Assembly: GCA_910592005.1 (NCBI GenBank)
Contig: CAJVPP010003963.1
Span: 1 to 10,384 of the forward strand
DNA length: 10,384 nt
Direction: 5' to 3'
Source of the DNA: Funneliformis mosseae
Taxonomy: Eukaryota > Glomeromycota > Glomeromycetes > Glomerales > Glomeraceae
The notes beneath the pieces are model-generated. The model did not search any database. It saw nothing but the letters and a program-made list of their open reading frames with translations, and was not told the DNA's origin. Shown here piece after piece: positions 1-7,823 of the stretch; the first letter of the stretch is position 1; the number at the start of each line of letters is the position of its first letter. A program made the position numbers and the translations under genes.

Positions 1-1122
1 AATAGATATAATTAATGTTAGAAGTAAAAAGAATTTTAAGATCAGCATAAAGGTTAAAGAGAAAGATCATAAAACATGATTTTTATTTATCTTTCATGTT
101 AGAGAATTTGAAAGCAAATCAATTATCAAATAAGCTTATAAGGTGATAATTTAATTTACTATATAAAGTTTGAAAAAATATCAAGAATGTGTACAATGTC
201 ATTATATTTTTAATATTTTGCTAATTACAGTAAAATAAGAGGTTATATATCAACTAATAATGAAATATATAATATTTTTAATATGAATAAGAAAGATTAT
301 ATATATATTATTTTTAAGTTAACATTGATATTAAAGAGGAATAGTTCTAATATATAATGTAGTGATGAGATAATGATTGATTGCAATTTGTTGAACCAAA
401 TAGAAGCTTTTAGGATTATCAAATTAATTAAAAAAAATTTAAAATCTGATAAAGTAAAAAGGGTTATGTTGTTTAATATTATAATCTAATTAATAAATAT
501 AAATTATTTATCTTTTAATTTAATAATAAATTTGTGATAATCTAATTATCATATATATCATATAATAGGATATTCTCTCATAATATATAATTATTATCAA
601 TATTGCTATTAATAATAGTCAAATTGAATGATTTTAGTACTGAAAGTAAAGCAAATCACCAATCTTTGAATTTGAATATATTGTTATATGACTAATAAGA
701 GTAAAATAATTAAACTAATTATTCATTTTATTATAGAAGATAAGATCAAATTAATGAAATTATGTCTAATAAACCTTTATTATTAATAAATTTGATAAAG
801 TTTAAAAGCTTTACCAATATTTACATTAAGTATAAATATGTGAATTTATAAAATAGTAAAGAATGAATTATAGTTGCTAGTGTAGCTTTTGTTAAATGTA
901 AATTTTATTTAAAAAGTTTCCTATATGATTTCATAATTTGATCATAAAATTTGAAGTTAAGAAATATCAATTGAGTACAATATAGAATATAAAGAAAAGG
1001 ATAGAGTTAAAATACAACTTTTAATTATTTATTTATAAAAAATTTTCTTTTTATTATCAGTATAATAATAGATATTTTATTTTTCATTTGCTACTTAATA
1101 AAAGAACTATTTAGAAAAAAGG

Positions 1123-1163
1123 AGATCTAAATACTAAGATATTAGGTAAATGATTTTAGATCT
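1123..1163. repeat. 9-bp perfect inverted repeat with nested dyad
   Basis: AGATCTAAA at 1123-1131 is matched by TTTAGATCT at 1155-1163. Between the arms lies a smaller dyad, CTAA-GATA-TTAG. Each arm contains a BglII-type AGATCT hexamer, which is unusual in such A/T-rich DNA. It could be a relic of a transposon end or chance; no function is claimed. Confidence 0.5.
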
Positions 1164-1780
1164 ATTGGTGTAATTATATTTAAAATGAAAATAAATAAAG
1201 TTGGTTATTAATATTAATATCAAAAGAACTGATTTATCTTAGTTAACAAGAATGCTATTTAATTGATAAAATTATCTGTTATTATTAAGATTAATTTAAA
1301 TTTATATTTAGATTTATTATTTCAAAGTGTATCATCTATAAAAGTAAGGGTTAAAACTTACATAAATAGTGAATTAATTATAATATAATTAATATTAGGA
1401 TATCATTTTGCTGATAAATTGTATTCTAAGAAAGTATTTTAAATTCAGTATAACATGAGATTATAATAAATATACTAAAATATAGGTAAAATAATTTTAC
1501 CTTGATATATATCAGAAAAAATTGGGTAGTAATTAATATTATTATAAGCTATAAAGATCTGATTATAATAATTTGAGAATAGAAAAACTACAAATTGAAG
1601 AAAAGAATAAGGAAGTTTTAAATAATTAAGAGTATGAATTAATATTGCTACATTAACTCTATCATAAACCTTTAATATGTCTTGAAAAAAGATTTAGAAT
1701 TGTTTATTTTTATGAGATAATCTATTATATTTAATATTGTCAAAAATATGAATGAGCTCAAAAGTGAAACAAAATAGTAA

Positions 1781-1818
1781 ATCAGTAAAGTTGTGTTGGT
1801 CCAATTACCAACACTGAT
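1781..1818. repeat. Inverted repeat around GTGTTGGT/ACCAACAC
   Basis: GTGTTGGT (1793-1800) and ACCAACAC (1807-1814) form a perfect 8-bp stem with the 6-base loop CCAATT. The right arm continues as ACCAACACTGAT to 1818. The left side carries the matching ATCAGT (1781-1786), separated from GTTGGT by 8 extra bases. The complement of the right arm, ATCAGTGTTGGT, resembles the CAGTG-type ends of some DNA transposons, so this may be two close or collapsed terminal repeats. That reading is inference. Confidence 0.4.
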
Positions 1819-1947
1819 TATATAAGTACAATTCCTTATATATTCTATTAAAAATTATTTAGTAAGATTAGTATTTTCTTTATTGTAATTAATTTTTATT
1901 TATTTAATTACTTTTCTAATATAATAATTATAAATCATTGTTTCTTG

Positions 1948-1997
1948 TTATGACGTTATAATGATGTACCATCATGACGAAATAAATCGCGTCATAA
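1948..1997. promoter_or_regulatory. Nested dyad with three TGACG half-sites
   Basis: Outer arms TTATGACG (1948-1955) and CGTCATAA (1990-1997) are perfectly complementary. Inside, ATGATG (1961-1966) and CATCAT (1970-1975) form a second dyad around TAC. TGACG half-sites lie at 1951-1955, 1975-1979 and, reversed, 1990-1994; TGACG is the half-site known for CREB/ATF-type bZIP factors. The element sits about 500 bp upstream of the anoctamin start and exactly where CpGs reappear. A regulatory role is inferred from motif and symmetry only; a transposon terminus is an alternative. Confidence 0.35.
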
Positions 1998-2491
1998 TTT
2001 ATTAATTCTTTCTTGGGAGGCTTGAGGCGTAATCCGCCATTGCCACCATCCCATCTGTTTACAGCTAGCTCAGACAAAGAATGACTTAGTTCAAAAACTT
2101 ACTCCGGAACCAAAAGAAAATATTTTCAATAATATTCGATTGCTGCGCCCCAACGCAATCGAAACCCAAAATAAAATAAAAATAAAGCTAGTTCAAAATG
2201 CAAAAAAATACAATGTAAAAAAAATTTAAAACTCACTGCCTTATTCAATTATAAGCCAAAAGTAGTAAGAGAAAAAAAGAACATTTAATTTTTTTAATAT
2301 ATAAGCATCAATGCATTTAAGCATAAAGCATGATGTTTAGAGTCGGAATTGTCTAAACTTTATTTGGCAATTAAACTAACCAAAATTGAATTTGCTGGTT
2401 AATTCAAAATCGAAAATAATAAGTTTTTTCCTTGACCAAAAATTCTTTTTTTTTTTCCACATTTTAAATTTTAAAAAAAAATTTATTATTA
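1998..2491 (+). promoter_or_regulatory. Upstream region of the anoctamin gene
   Basis: This non-coding stretch precedes the anoctamin start. Its left part (about 2010-2165) is less A/T-rich than its surroundings and contains several CpGs. It holds a GC-rich inverted repeat at 2135-2163, a cluster of four GCAT motifs at 2303-2332, and a TAACCA/TGGTTA dyad (2377-2382 and 2396-2401). A pyrimidine-rich run (about 2438-2459) and A/T tracts lie just before the ATG. No clear TATA box or transcription start can be fixed. Some of it may be 5' untranslated sequence. Confidence 0.4.
2135..2163. repeat. 9-bp perfect inverted repeat, GC-rich loop
   Basis: TTCGATTGC (2135-2143) is the exact complement of GCAATCGAA (2155-2163), with an 11-base C-rich loop. 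It stands out in A/T-rich DNA. It lies about 330 bp upstream of the anoctamin start, so it may be a protein-binding dyad or an element in a long 5' leader. No T-run follows and no RNA gene is recognised. Confidence 0.5.
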
Positions 2492-5115
2492 ATGCCCGAA
2501 AATTCTGAGCCAGTTGCAGTACAAGAAGCTTTAACGAAAGAAACAGGCAATTTGCTGTTTCATCAAATTCGTCAGAAAGAAAGCAAAGATATATTTGCTG
2601 ATTACATAATACTCATTAAAACAGTTTCTTTAAAGAATTTTACGCCAGCTGATAAGGAGGTTCATAAAAAAAAACTAGAGAAAACATGCAGAACAGTCTT
2701 GACAAGGTTGCAACAGGCTGGTCTTCGAGCTGAAATTCGCAGAGGTTCTGATAACTTTATTTTTGTGTTCGTTATTTGTGAATTACAGAGGTTAAATAGA
2801 GAGGTCGAAATATCAAGGTATGATTCTCATCAATTAATAAGTATTTTGCCAGTCACTTATGTTAAGTTTGTTAGGTTGGATTCTAATTTTTTATTATATC
2901 GATAAATTTAGGATTTACGACTGGTTTGCGGGTGTTCGGAAAAGAGACATTCAGGATGATGAGGAGGAAAGTAACGAACCTTTATCAGATTCTGAACGAT
3001 TACGCCTAGTATACGAAATCATAACGAATCCTCCTCAAGAAGGAGGCGCTGGTATTAATCCTGGACTTGGTGATTTTGATTTTGTCGAAAGTATATTACC
3101 TCTTCATGATGACGAATATAATGAGGTTTGTCTCGTTTTATCAATTATTAAAATTTATTCATGTCGTATATTTAAAATTTTTTTTTTTGACGCTTTTATT
3201 TATCATCATCTTTTGTCGCATCTCAATAGGACTGGATAAAGACTTGGTCAACTAAATGGATAATCGATAAAGAAGACCTACTCAGATTGAGAAATCATTT
3301 TGGAGAAAAGGTATACAATCACATTATTATATAAATTTTATTAACTCTTGGTCATTAATAGAATTTTTTCTTCATTTTTTTTTTTAGATCGCATATTATT
3401 TCGCTTTTCTTCAATATTATTGTGTTTGGCTTATCGCGCCATCAGTTGTCGGAATATTAACTTGGTTATTTTTATCCGAATATTCCATCTTCTTTGGAGT
3501 CTTTATCGTTCTGTGGTCCGTAATATTCACAGAGTTTTGGCGACGAAAAGAGTATGAATTTGCTATTTTATGGGGAGTTCATAATTACTCTCAGGTTGAA
3601 CGTCGTCGTCCAACTTTCCAGGAAGAACGTTACGTTTCGGATCCCGTAACCGGCGAAATGAAACCATATTTTTCTCCATGGAAAAGATGGTTACGAAGAG
3701 CTGTCGCGGCTCCTATAATTATCATGTTCAGTTTGACATTAGCGATGGCATTACTTTTCTATTATTTATTTGAAGTTTTAATGTCCGAGTATTATGATGG
3801 ACCATTCAGAGAACAGTTGGTATGTATCGTCCAATTTAAAATGACTTTGTTGCTATCATAACCAATGCACTTTATAAATTATACGAACTTTTATTAATTA
3901 TAGATATATCTACCGACTGTAGCGTATTGTGCTCTAGTTCCTACTCTTAACATGTTTTACGCAAAGATTGCGCGACGTCTCAACGAATATGAGAATTATG
4001 AGACAGAGTCCTATTATGAATTTAACCTCACTCAAAAGATCTTCATATCAAATTTCCTCATAGGCTATCTATCAATATTCTTTATTGGCTGGATTTATAT
4101 TCCCTTCAATGATGAAATTGGGCAATACTTTCAGAGTTTCTTTGAAATCTTTGGATTAACACTTAAAATTAAGCATGTTGGACCAGAAAGATTAATGAAT
4201 GAATTGAAATATTTTGTTTTGACCGCCCAAATTATGAGTCTTCTTATGGAAATTGGATTACCATATTTACTACGAGCCGGAGCGGTTGGGGTTAAGAAAA
4301 TTCAACGAAATACCACCAAAGATGGCGCAAGGAATGAAGATGAATCTGCATTTTTGAAGAGAGTTAGAAAAGAAGCGAAATTGCCCGTGTATGATATATA
4401 TGAGGACTATTCTGAAATGATCACTCAGGTATTTAATTTATATCCATTTTGAATAGCTTTATATGCATATATAATTTATTAATTATTTTTAAAATTTTTT
4501 ACAGTTTGGTTATGTAAGTTTATTTTCAGTCATATGGCCGTTAACACCTGTAGCGGCACTTATCAATAATTGGGTAGAATTACGTTCTGATGCCATTAAA
4601 TTATGTGTACATACTCGACGACCAATTCCATGTCGTGCTGATAGCATTGGTCCATGGTTGGAAAACTTGGTAATTTGTTTTAGTACTTATTCTATTTTAA
4701 AAATTCTATCGGTTGTATTAAATTATTATTAACATTTCCCCAGTCGTTACTCATCTGGCTATCAGCGATAACAAATCCATCTTTGCTTTATTTATATCAT
4801 CCAACCTCAAACGCGTTCTCTTCTGCTTCATTAATTGTCATAATGGCACTTATATTTTGTGCTGAGCATCTTCTCAGTCTTATTCATTATCTTGTAAAAC
4901 AAATGATGTTAGCAATCCCAAGTCCAGCAGATGACTATATTAAAAAACAAGAATATGAGGCTAAGAAATGGTTACTGGAAAAAAAAGCAGGAAAATCTCC
5001 AGTTAGATCTAGATCACAAAGTATTGATACTCTCAACATGCAGGGAACTGTAGATTATTCCTCAGAACTTGAAGTATCTCTTCGCTATGCTATTCATGAC
5101 TATAAGTCCGAATGA
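2492..5115 (+). CDS. Anoctamin/TMEM16-family membrane protein (Ca2+-dependent lipid scramblase type)
   Basis: Predicted 704-residue protein in seven exons: 2492-2817, 2912-3125, 3230-3310, 3388-3819, 3904-4428, 4505-4669, 4744-5115. All six introns are GT-AG, 74-104 bp, and keep the frame. Residues 1-207 form the cytosolic N-terminal domain (RIYDWFAGVR at 109-118). About ten membrane segments follow: TM1 219-237, TM2 240-257, TM3 312-335, TM4 349-372, TM5 394-418, TM6 455-478, TM7-8 520-560, TM9 583-598, TM10 609-632. The family Ca2+ site is complete: E467 (MEIGLPY, TM6), D519 and E522 (DYSEM, TM7), E551 and D555 (ELRSD, TM8). Length matches the fungal scramblases afTMEM16/nhTMEM16 rather than yeast Ist2, which has a long basic tail. 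The roughly 70-residue C-terminus has an SPVRSRSQS stretch (666-674) that could be phosphorylated. The ATG is the first in frame, though T at -3 is a weak context. Ca2+-gated scrambling is inferred from the family. Confidence 0.95.
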
Positions 5116-5639
5116 GGGCATATTAAGAGAGAGAGATATCACTTGAAAATATTCAGTATCTCCACAAATTTATAAGTGAACTTTAATAGCCTAATTTATA
5201 TAAAAAGTTTTATTTATCTAGGACTTCAAAATTTCCAAATGGTGCATCATAACTTCTATAATTATTCAAAACATAAAACCGATTTTATAAATTTCAGAGA
5301 GTAGATTATCAATCGTCGTTCGCGTTGACCACAATTGTCTGAAACAAAATACATTTTTTTCTTTCAAATTTGTAACAATGTCCAACAGCAACTATAAAAG
5401 TACAATAAAAAGTTAAAAATTTATTTAAGCAAAAAAAAAAGGTAATAATGTAATAAAAAAGAAGTGGTCTAAACTAAGTTGATAAGCCTATTGACCTAAA
5501 AAGTTGTTTTCCTTTAAAACTTCGTTTCCACATGATATTCAAAGTTTACCAATGAATTGCATCACTTCGACAGTGGAGAATGATGTGAAAAATTATATAA
5601 AATTTTGGCGTGAAAATTGCATTTTTTGTTAAATATCTA
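5116..5639 (+). other. 3' flank of the anoctamin gene, no further gene
   Basis: No credible coding frame is present. The stretch is A/T-rich with scattered CpGs (for example around 5318-5326). It probably contains the anoctamin 3' untranslated region, ending near one of the AATAAA-type signals. A short frame starting at about 5552 (26 codons) has no recognisable features and was not called. Confidence 0.5.
5404..5409 (+). terminator. Candidate polyadenylation signal for the anoctamin gene
   Basis: A canonical AATAAA lies 289 bases after the stop codon. A second AATAAA occurs near 5453. In A/T-rich DNA such hexamers arise by chance, so which one is used, if either, cannot be decided from sequence. 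Confidence 0.3.
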
Positions 5640-6110
5640 ATCCTGCGTATAGATATTCCTTGAAATCATTAATTGGATCGTGTAAATTCAAAGATTCCAA
5701 GGATTTACCAATCTTTTGCTTAATGTTTTATCTCGATATTCTGCTACGATGTATTCAAACACTAAAAATAAATAGTCGTTTATTCCATTTGAATGAAACA
5801 GTCAACAGTATAATGGAAAACAGAATGCATAGACTGGGTATTCTTAAGGATAGGTCGGCAGACTCCTTCAACCGAGCGAAAGGACGGTATGGCCTAACGA
5901 AAGTAGGGATATGCGTGACCGTGAAAGTGAAAATTACCAGCGAAGAATAGAAAGTATGAATGCAAAATCATGTATCACCTGCACGTATGCCGATATGTTA
6001 AATAAACGCCTATCGTCATTCGTGATATTAGACGCGATCAGGTCAGATATACAGTATAAAGGCGATTTTAAGAAACAAACGTCTCATTTTTAAGTTATTC
6101 GCATATACGA
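5640..6110. other. Unassigned CpG-richer segment with two short overlapping frames
   Basis: This block has more G/C and CpG than the intergenic DNA around it, particularly 5840-6110. Two overlapping + frames occur: one ending at 5950, whose first true ATG is at 5813 (45 codons), and one at 5911-6093 (60 residues, MRDRESENYQRRIES at its start, open upstream to a stop at 5851-5853). I recognise neither, and neither shows a domain, signal peptide or convincing splice structure. It may be an exon or leader of an unresolved transcript, a gene relic, or non-coding sequence. Nothing better was found on the minus strand. Confidence 0.25.
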
Positions 6111-6623
6111 TGTCGGATCATGGAATTCAAGAACCATTTTTTTATCTGTATCTAGTTGTAATGTAAAAAGAAGTTTCTTAAAACGATTAAATATGATGGT
6201 GATTAATTTTTTTTTTTAATAATAAAATTAATGAAAATTTATTTTTTGAAATGAGCAGAATAATAATAAATTAATTTTCGCATGGAATTAACAGTAGTAA
6301 TTTAAACATTTTTAAGAATGGAAGTTTGATGTGAAAAAGGTAGTAAATAGAAATGATAATTATATGATGCCAAATCCATCTAGTCTACAGTTTGTGTAAA
6401 TTTTGAAATTTAACTCCGATAAAATGATTGAAATATTAAAGTTTTAAAATGTGTAAAACCAAATGTTTTATTAGTAAATCTCAAAAAATTTCGGAAAAAC
6501 CGAAATGATAAATTTCACAAGAATTTATAATGTAATTGATATTCATACATAAATAATAAATCGCAATAACCGGAGATATTGAAAATCTTCATTTTCCCAC
6601 ACATTTTTTTCATTAAATCAAAA
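6111..6623. other. Intergenic A/T-rich stretch with one hairpin
   Basis: No coding frame is supported. It contains A/T-runs, scattered CpGs and a perfect short hairpin at 6488-6506. It may include the upstream region of the decayed gene beginning at 6624. Confidence 0.45.
6488..6506. repeat. 7-bp hairpin ATTTCGG-AAAAA-CCGAAAT
   Basis: ATTTCGG (6488-6494) and CCGAAAT (6500-6506) are perfectly complementary around five A. It is about 120 bp upstream of the decayed gene at 6624. It could be part of a transposon terminal repeat, but no matching copy is seen on the other side of that gene. Confidence 0.4.
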
Positions 6624-7158
6624 ATGCCACCTGTCAAGAAACAACGAAAACTTTACAAGCAGCAGTCAAGAATATCAAATGGAAGATTTGGACCAAAAAA
6701 AAAAAAATAAACCATCCAACACAATATGAATTAATAAACGATAGTGAAGAGACCGATGATGTCACTTTTGGATTAGAAAATGCGGAAGATTGGGGACAGT
6801 GGATGGGAGGATAAAATTGATCAAAATTTATGATAATTGGATTAGGTAAGAAAGCAATTATTTTTATAATAATTTTTTTATGAGGTGAGAAAGCAATTAT
6901 TTTAACAATAATTTTTTATTTATTTATTTATTTATATGTGTTTTAGAATGAGATGTAATTAACGAATTTGAAAAAAAGAAACGAGGTCCATATAGCGTCA
7001 GTAAGACACCAAAATCAACATATTATGATAAGTGGGATCCAAGTGGCAAAGACCACAAGTTTTTTTTCCAATACGCAAATACCAACGCTATTGTAAATTT
7101 GGATCATAATATTGAAAATGAAAGTAAAATACTTGAGATTTTAGCTCCGGACACATAA
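6624..7158 (+). pseudogene. Decayed gene of a repeat-associated fungal protein family
   Basis: An ATG at 6624 opens a basic 28-residue frame (MPPVKKQRK at its start) that stops at 6708-6710, directly after 13 consecutive A. In another frame the coding-like sequence carries on as an acidic stretch (NDSEETDDVTFGLENAEDW) to a stop at 6812-6814. After an intron-like interval with a duplicated donor, a third block (6952-7158, 68 residues) is preceded by a stop at 6949-6951. It carries KKKRGPYSVSKTPKS and STYYDKWDPSGK. From memory, similar basic-acidic proteins with this tail are numerous in Rhizophagus and often travel with transposase-like genes; this is recollection, not a search. The frameshift and stops suggest a relic, but a miscounted A-run or unusual splicing (for example an ATG at 6830 joined to a later acceptor) cannot be excluded. 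Function unknown. Confidence 0.5.
6845..6921 (+). repeat. 39-bp imperfect tandem duplication containing a splice donor
   Basis: GGTAAGAAAGCAATTATTTT at 6845 recurs 39 bases later as GGTGAGAAAGCAATTATTTT at 6884, and the A/T-rich tails of both units also match. Both copies begin with a good donor-like sequence (GGTAAG, GGTGAG). A TTTA microsatellite follows (about 6917-6935), then an acceptor-like TTTTAG ending at 6946. The arrangement lies between two blocks of the decayed gene. Confidence 0.65.
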
Positions 7159-7499
7159 CAGTTCCCTGTTAACCTAGTTTAACAAATACTCGGAAACAGG
7201 GATCGTTGTAAGTCCTGAGAGAATTATTGGATAAAAATCATGTGGTGGATAGAGAAATACTCTCATAACCAAAATTTACTCAATACATAGAAATAAAGCA
7301 AAATACAAGTTAATAAAAAAATTATCTATTATTTTTACTAAACCTTTACTTTTTACTTTTTTACTTTTATTTTATTTACAAAATCTAATGAAATTCTATA
7401 GCTTAGCATTATATAATGATAGTTGTGAGATTCAAAGAGGATTCCAAGAAATAATATTTTTTTAAAATGAATTGTTAACGTATGTAAATCGTTTCCTTA
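7159..7499. other. Intergenic stretch between the decayed gene and the formin promoter
   Basis: No coding frame is supported. It contains a hairpin at 7163-7202, an AATAAA at 7292-7297 that could serve the upstream transcript, a degenerate CTTTTTA-type pyrimidine tract (about 7344-7379), and a 12-bp perfect palindrome CATTATATAATG at 7407-7418. Confidence 0.4.
7163..7202 (+). repeat. 8-bp inverted repeat just after the decayed gene
   Basis: TCCCTGTT (7163-7170) pairs exactly with AACAGGGA (7195-7202) across 24 bases. It begins five bases after the last stop of the decayed gene. A role in 3' end formation or a transposon-end origin is possible but not shown. Confidence 0.4.
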
Positions 7500-7823
7500 T
7501 ATGGGTAGGTAACTTCTGAAAAACGGGACATTTGCTGACAAATTTACTGCGTCACTTACAACTGATATCCAATTCACGTGAAAAGACGATCGTTCAGCAA
7601 CCAATCACCTGATCTGTTATGATGCAATGATCTATGTACCATTATGATCATTTCGTATCGGATGTTTTTCATTATTACCCTTCAATTATCAAATTATCAA
7701 ATTCATATTTAATTATTTAATTAAAAGATATGAAAATTTCCGTTACTTTAAGACGCCTGATAAGCGTTTACATTTAATATTTAAAAATTTTGTCAAAAAT
7801 TTATATATATATATTATTATAAA
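7500..7823 (+). promoter_or_regulatory. Putative promoter region of the formin gene
   Basis: Several known motif types cluster here: CGTCA (7550-7554), CCAAT (7569-7573), the E-box CACGTG (7575-7580), the palindrome ACGATCGT (7586-7593) and CCAATCA (7601-7607). A dyad lies at 7626-7652, and a TATATATATATA run just before the ATG. CACGTG is the classical site of bHLH factors and CCAAT of the HAP/NF-Y complex. Occupancy in this organism is inference. The transcription start is not identifiable. Confidence 0.4.
7617..7652. promoter_or_regulatory. Dyad element resembling the one upstream of the anoctamin gene
   Basis: AATGATC (7626-7632) and GATCATT (7646-7652) form a perfect 7-bp inverted repeat around a core with ATGTACCAT (7634-7642). 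The element at 1948-1997 has the same ATGTACCAT core (1964-1972) and similar flanks: TTATGA-G to the left, AATGAT before the core and ATGA after it. This copy is about 170 bp upstream of the formin start. Shared origin or shared binding factor is inference. Confidence 0.3.

Larger units (their letters stand above)
1..1947. other. A/T-rich, CpG-free intergenic DNA with no gene
   Basis: No open frame of useful length exists on either strand; stop codons are dense in all frames and no protein family is recognisable. A line-by-line reading finds no CpG dinucleotide here; the first in the window is at 1954-1955. G is visibly more frequent than C on the + strand. Short palindromes and A/T microsatellites occur, for example the TA-rich stretch near 296-310. 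This fits old repeat DNA eroded by mutation, possibly after cytosine methylation, but no transposon family can be named. Confidence 0.7.

Noticed and set aside
1..1947. Possible mitochondrial-derived insert because of the extreme A/T content
   Set aside because: No mitochondrial gene, tRNA or recognisable motif is present; composition alone is not enough.
2010..2165. Possible tRNA or SINE, because this part is richer in G/C
   Set aside because: No cloverleaf, no convincing A-box/B-box pair and no CCA-side stem could be found on either strand.
2818..2911. Reading exon 1 of the anoctamin through to its own stop as a separate 137-residue protein
   Set aside because: A GT-AG intron at 2818-2911 joins ...EVEISR to IYDWFAGVR, which fits the anoctamin N-terminal domain; the extra 28 residues are intron translation.
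3067..3255. 62-residue + frame with hydrophobic residues
   Set aside because: It covers the end of anoctamin exon 2 and intron 2 in another frame; the hydrophobicity comes from T-rich intron sequence.
3348..3557. 69-residue + frame
   Set aside because: Out-of-frame reading of intron 3 and exon 4 of the anoctamin.
5404..5460. Several AATAAA hexamers as definite polyadenylation sites
   Set aside because: The hexamer is expected often by chance in A/T-rich DNA; only one was kept, as a low-confidence candidate.
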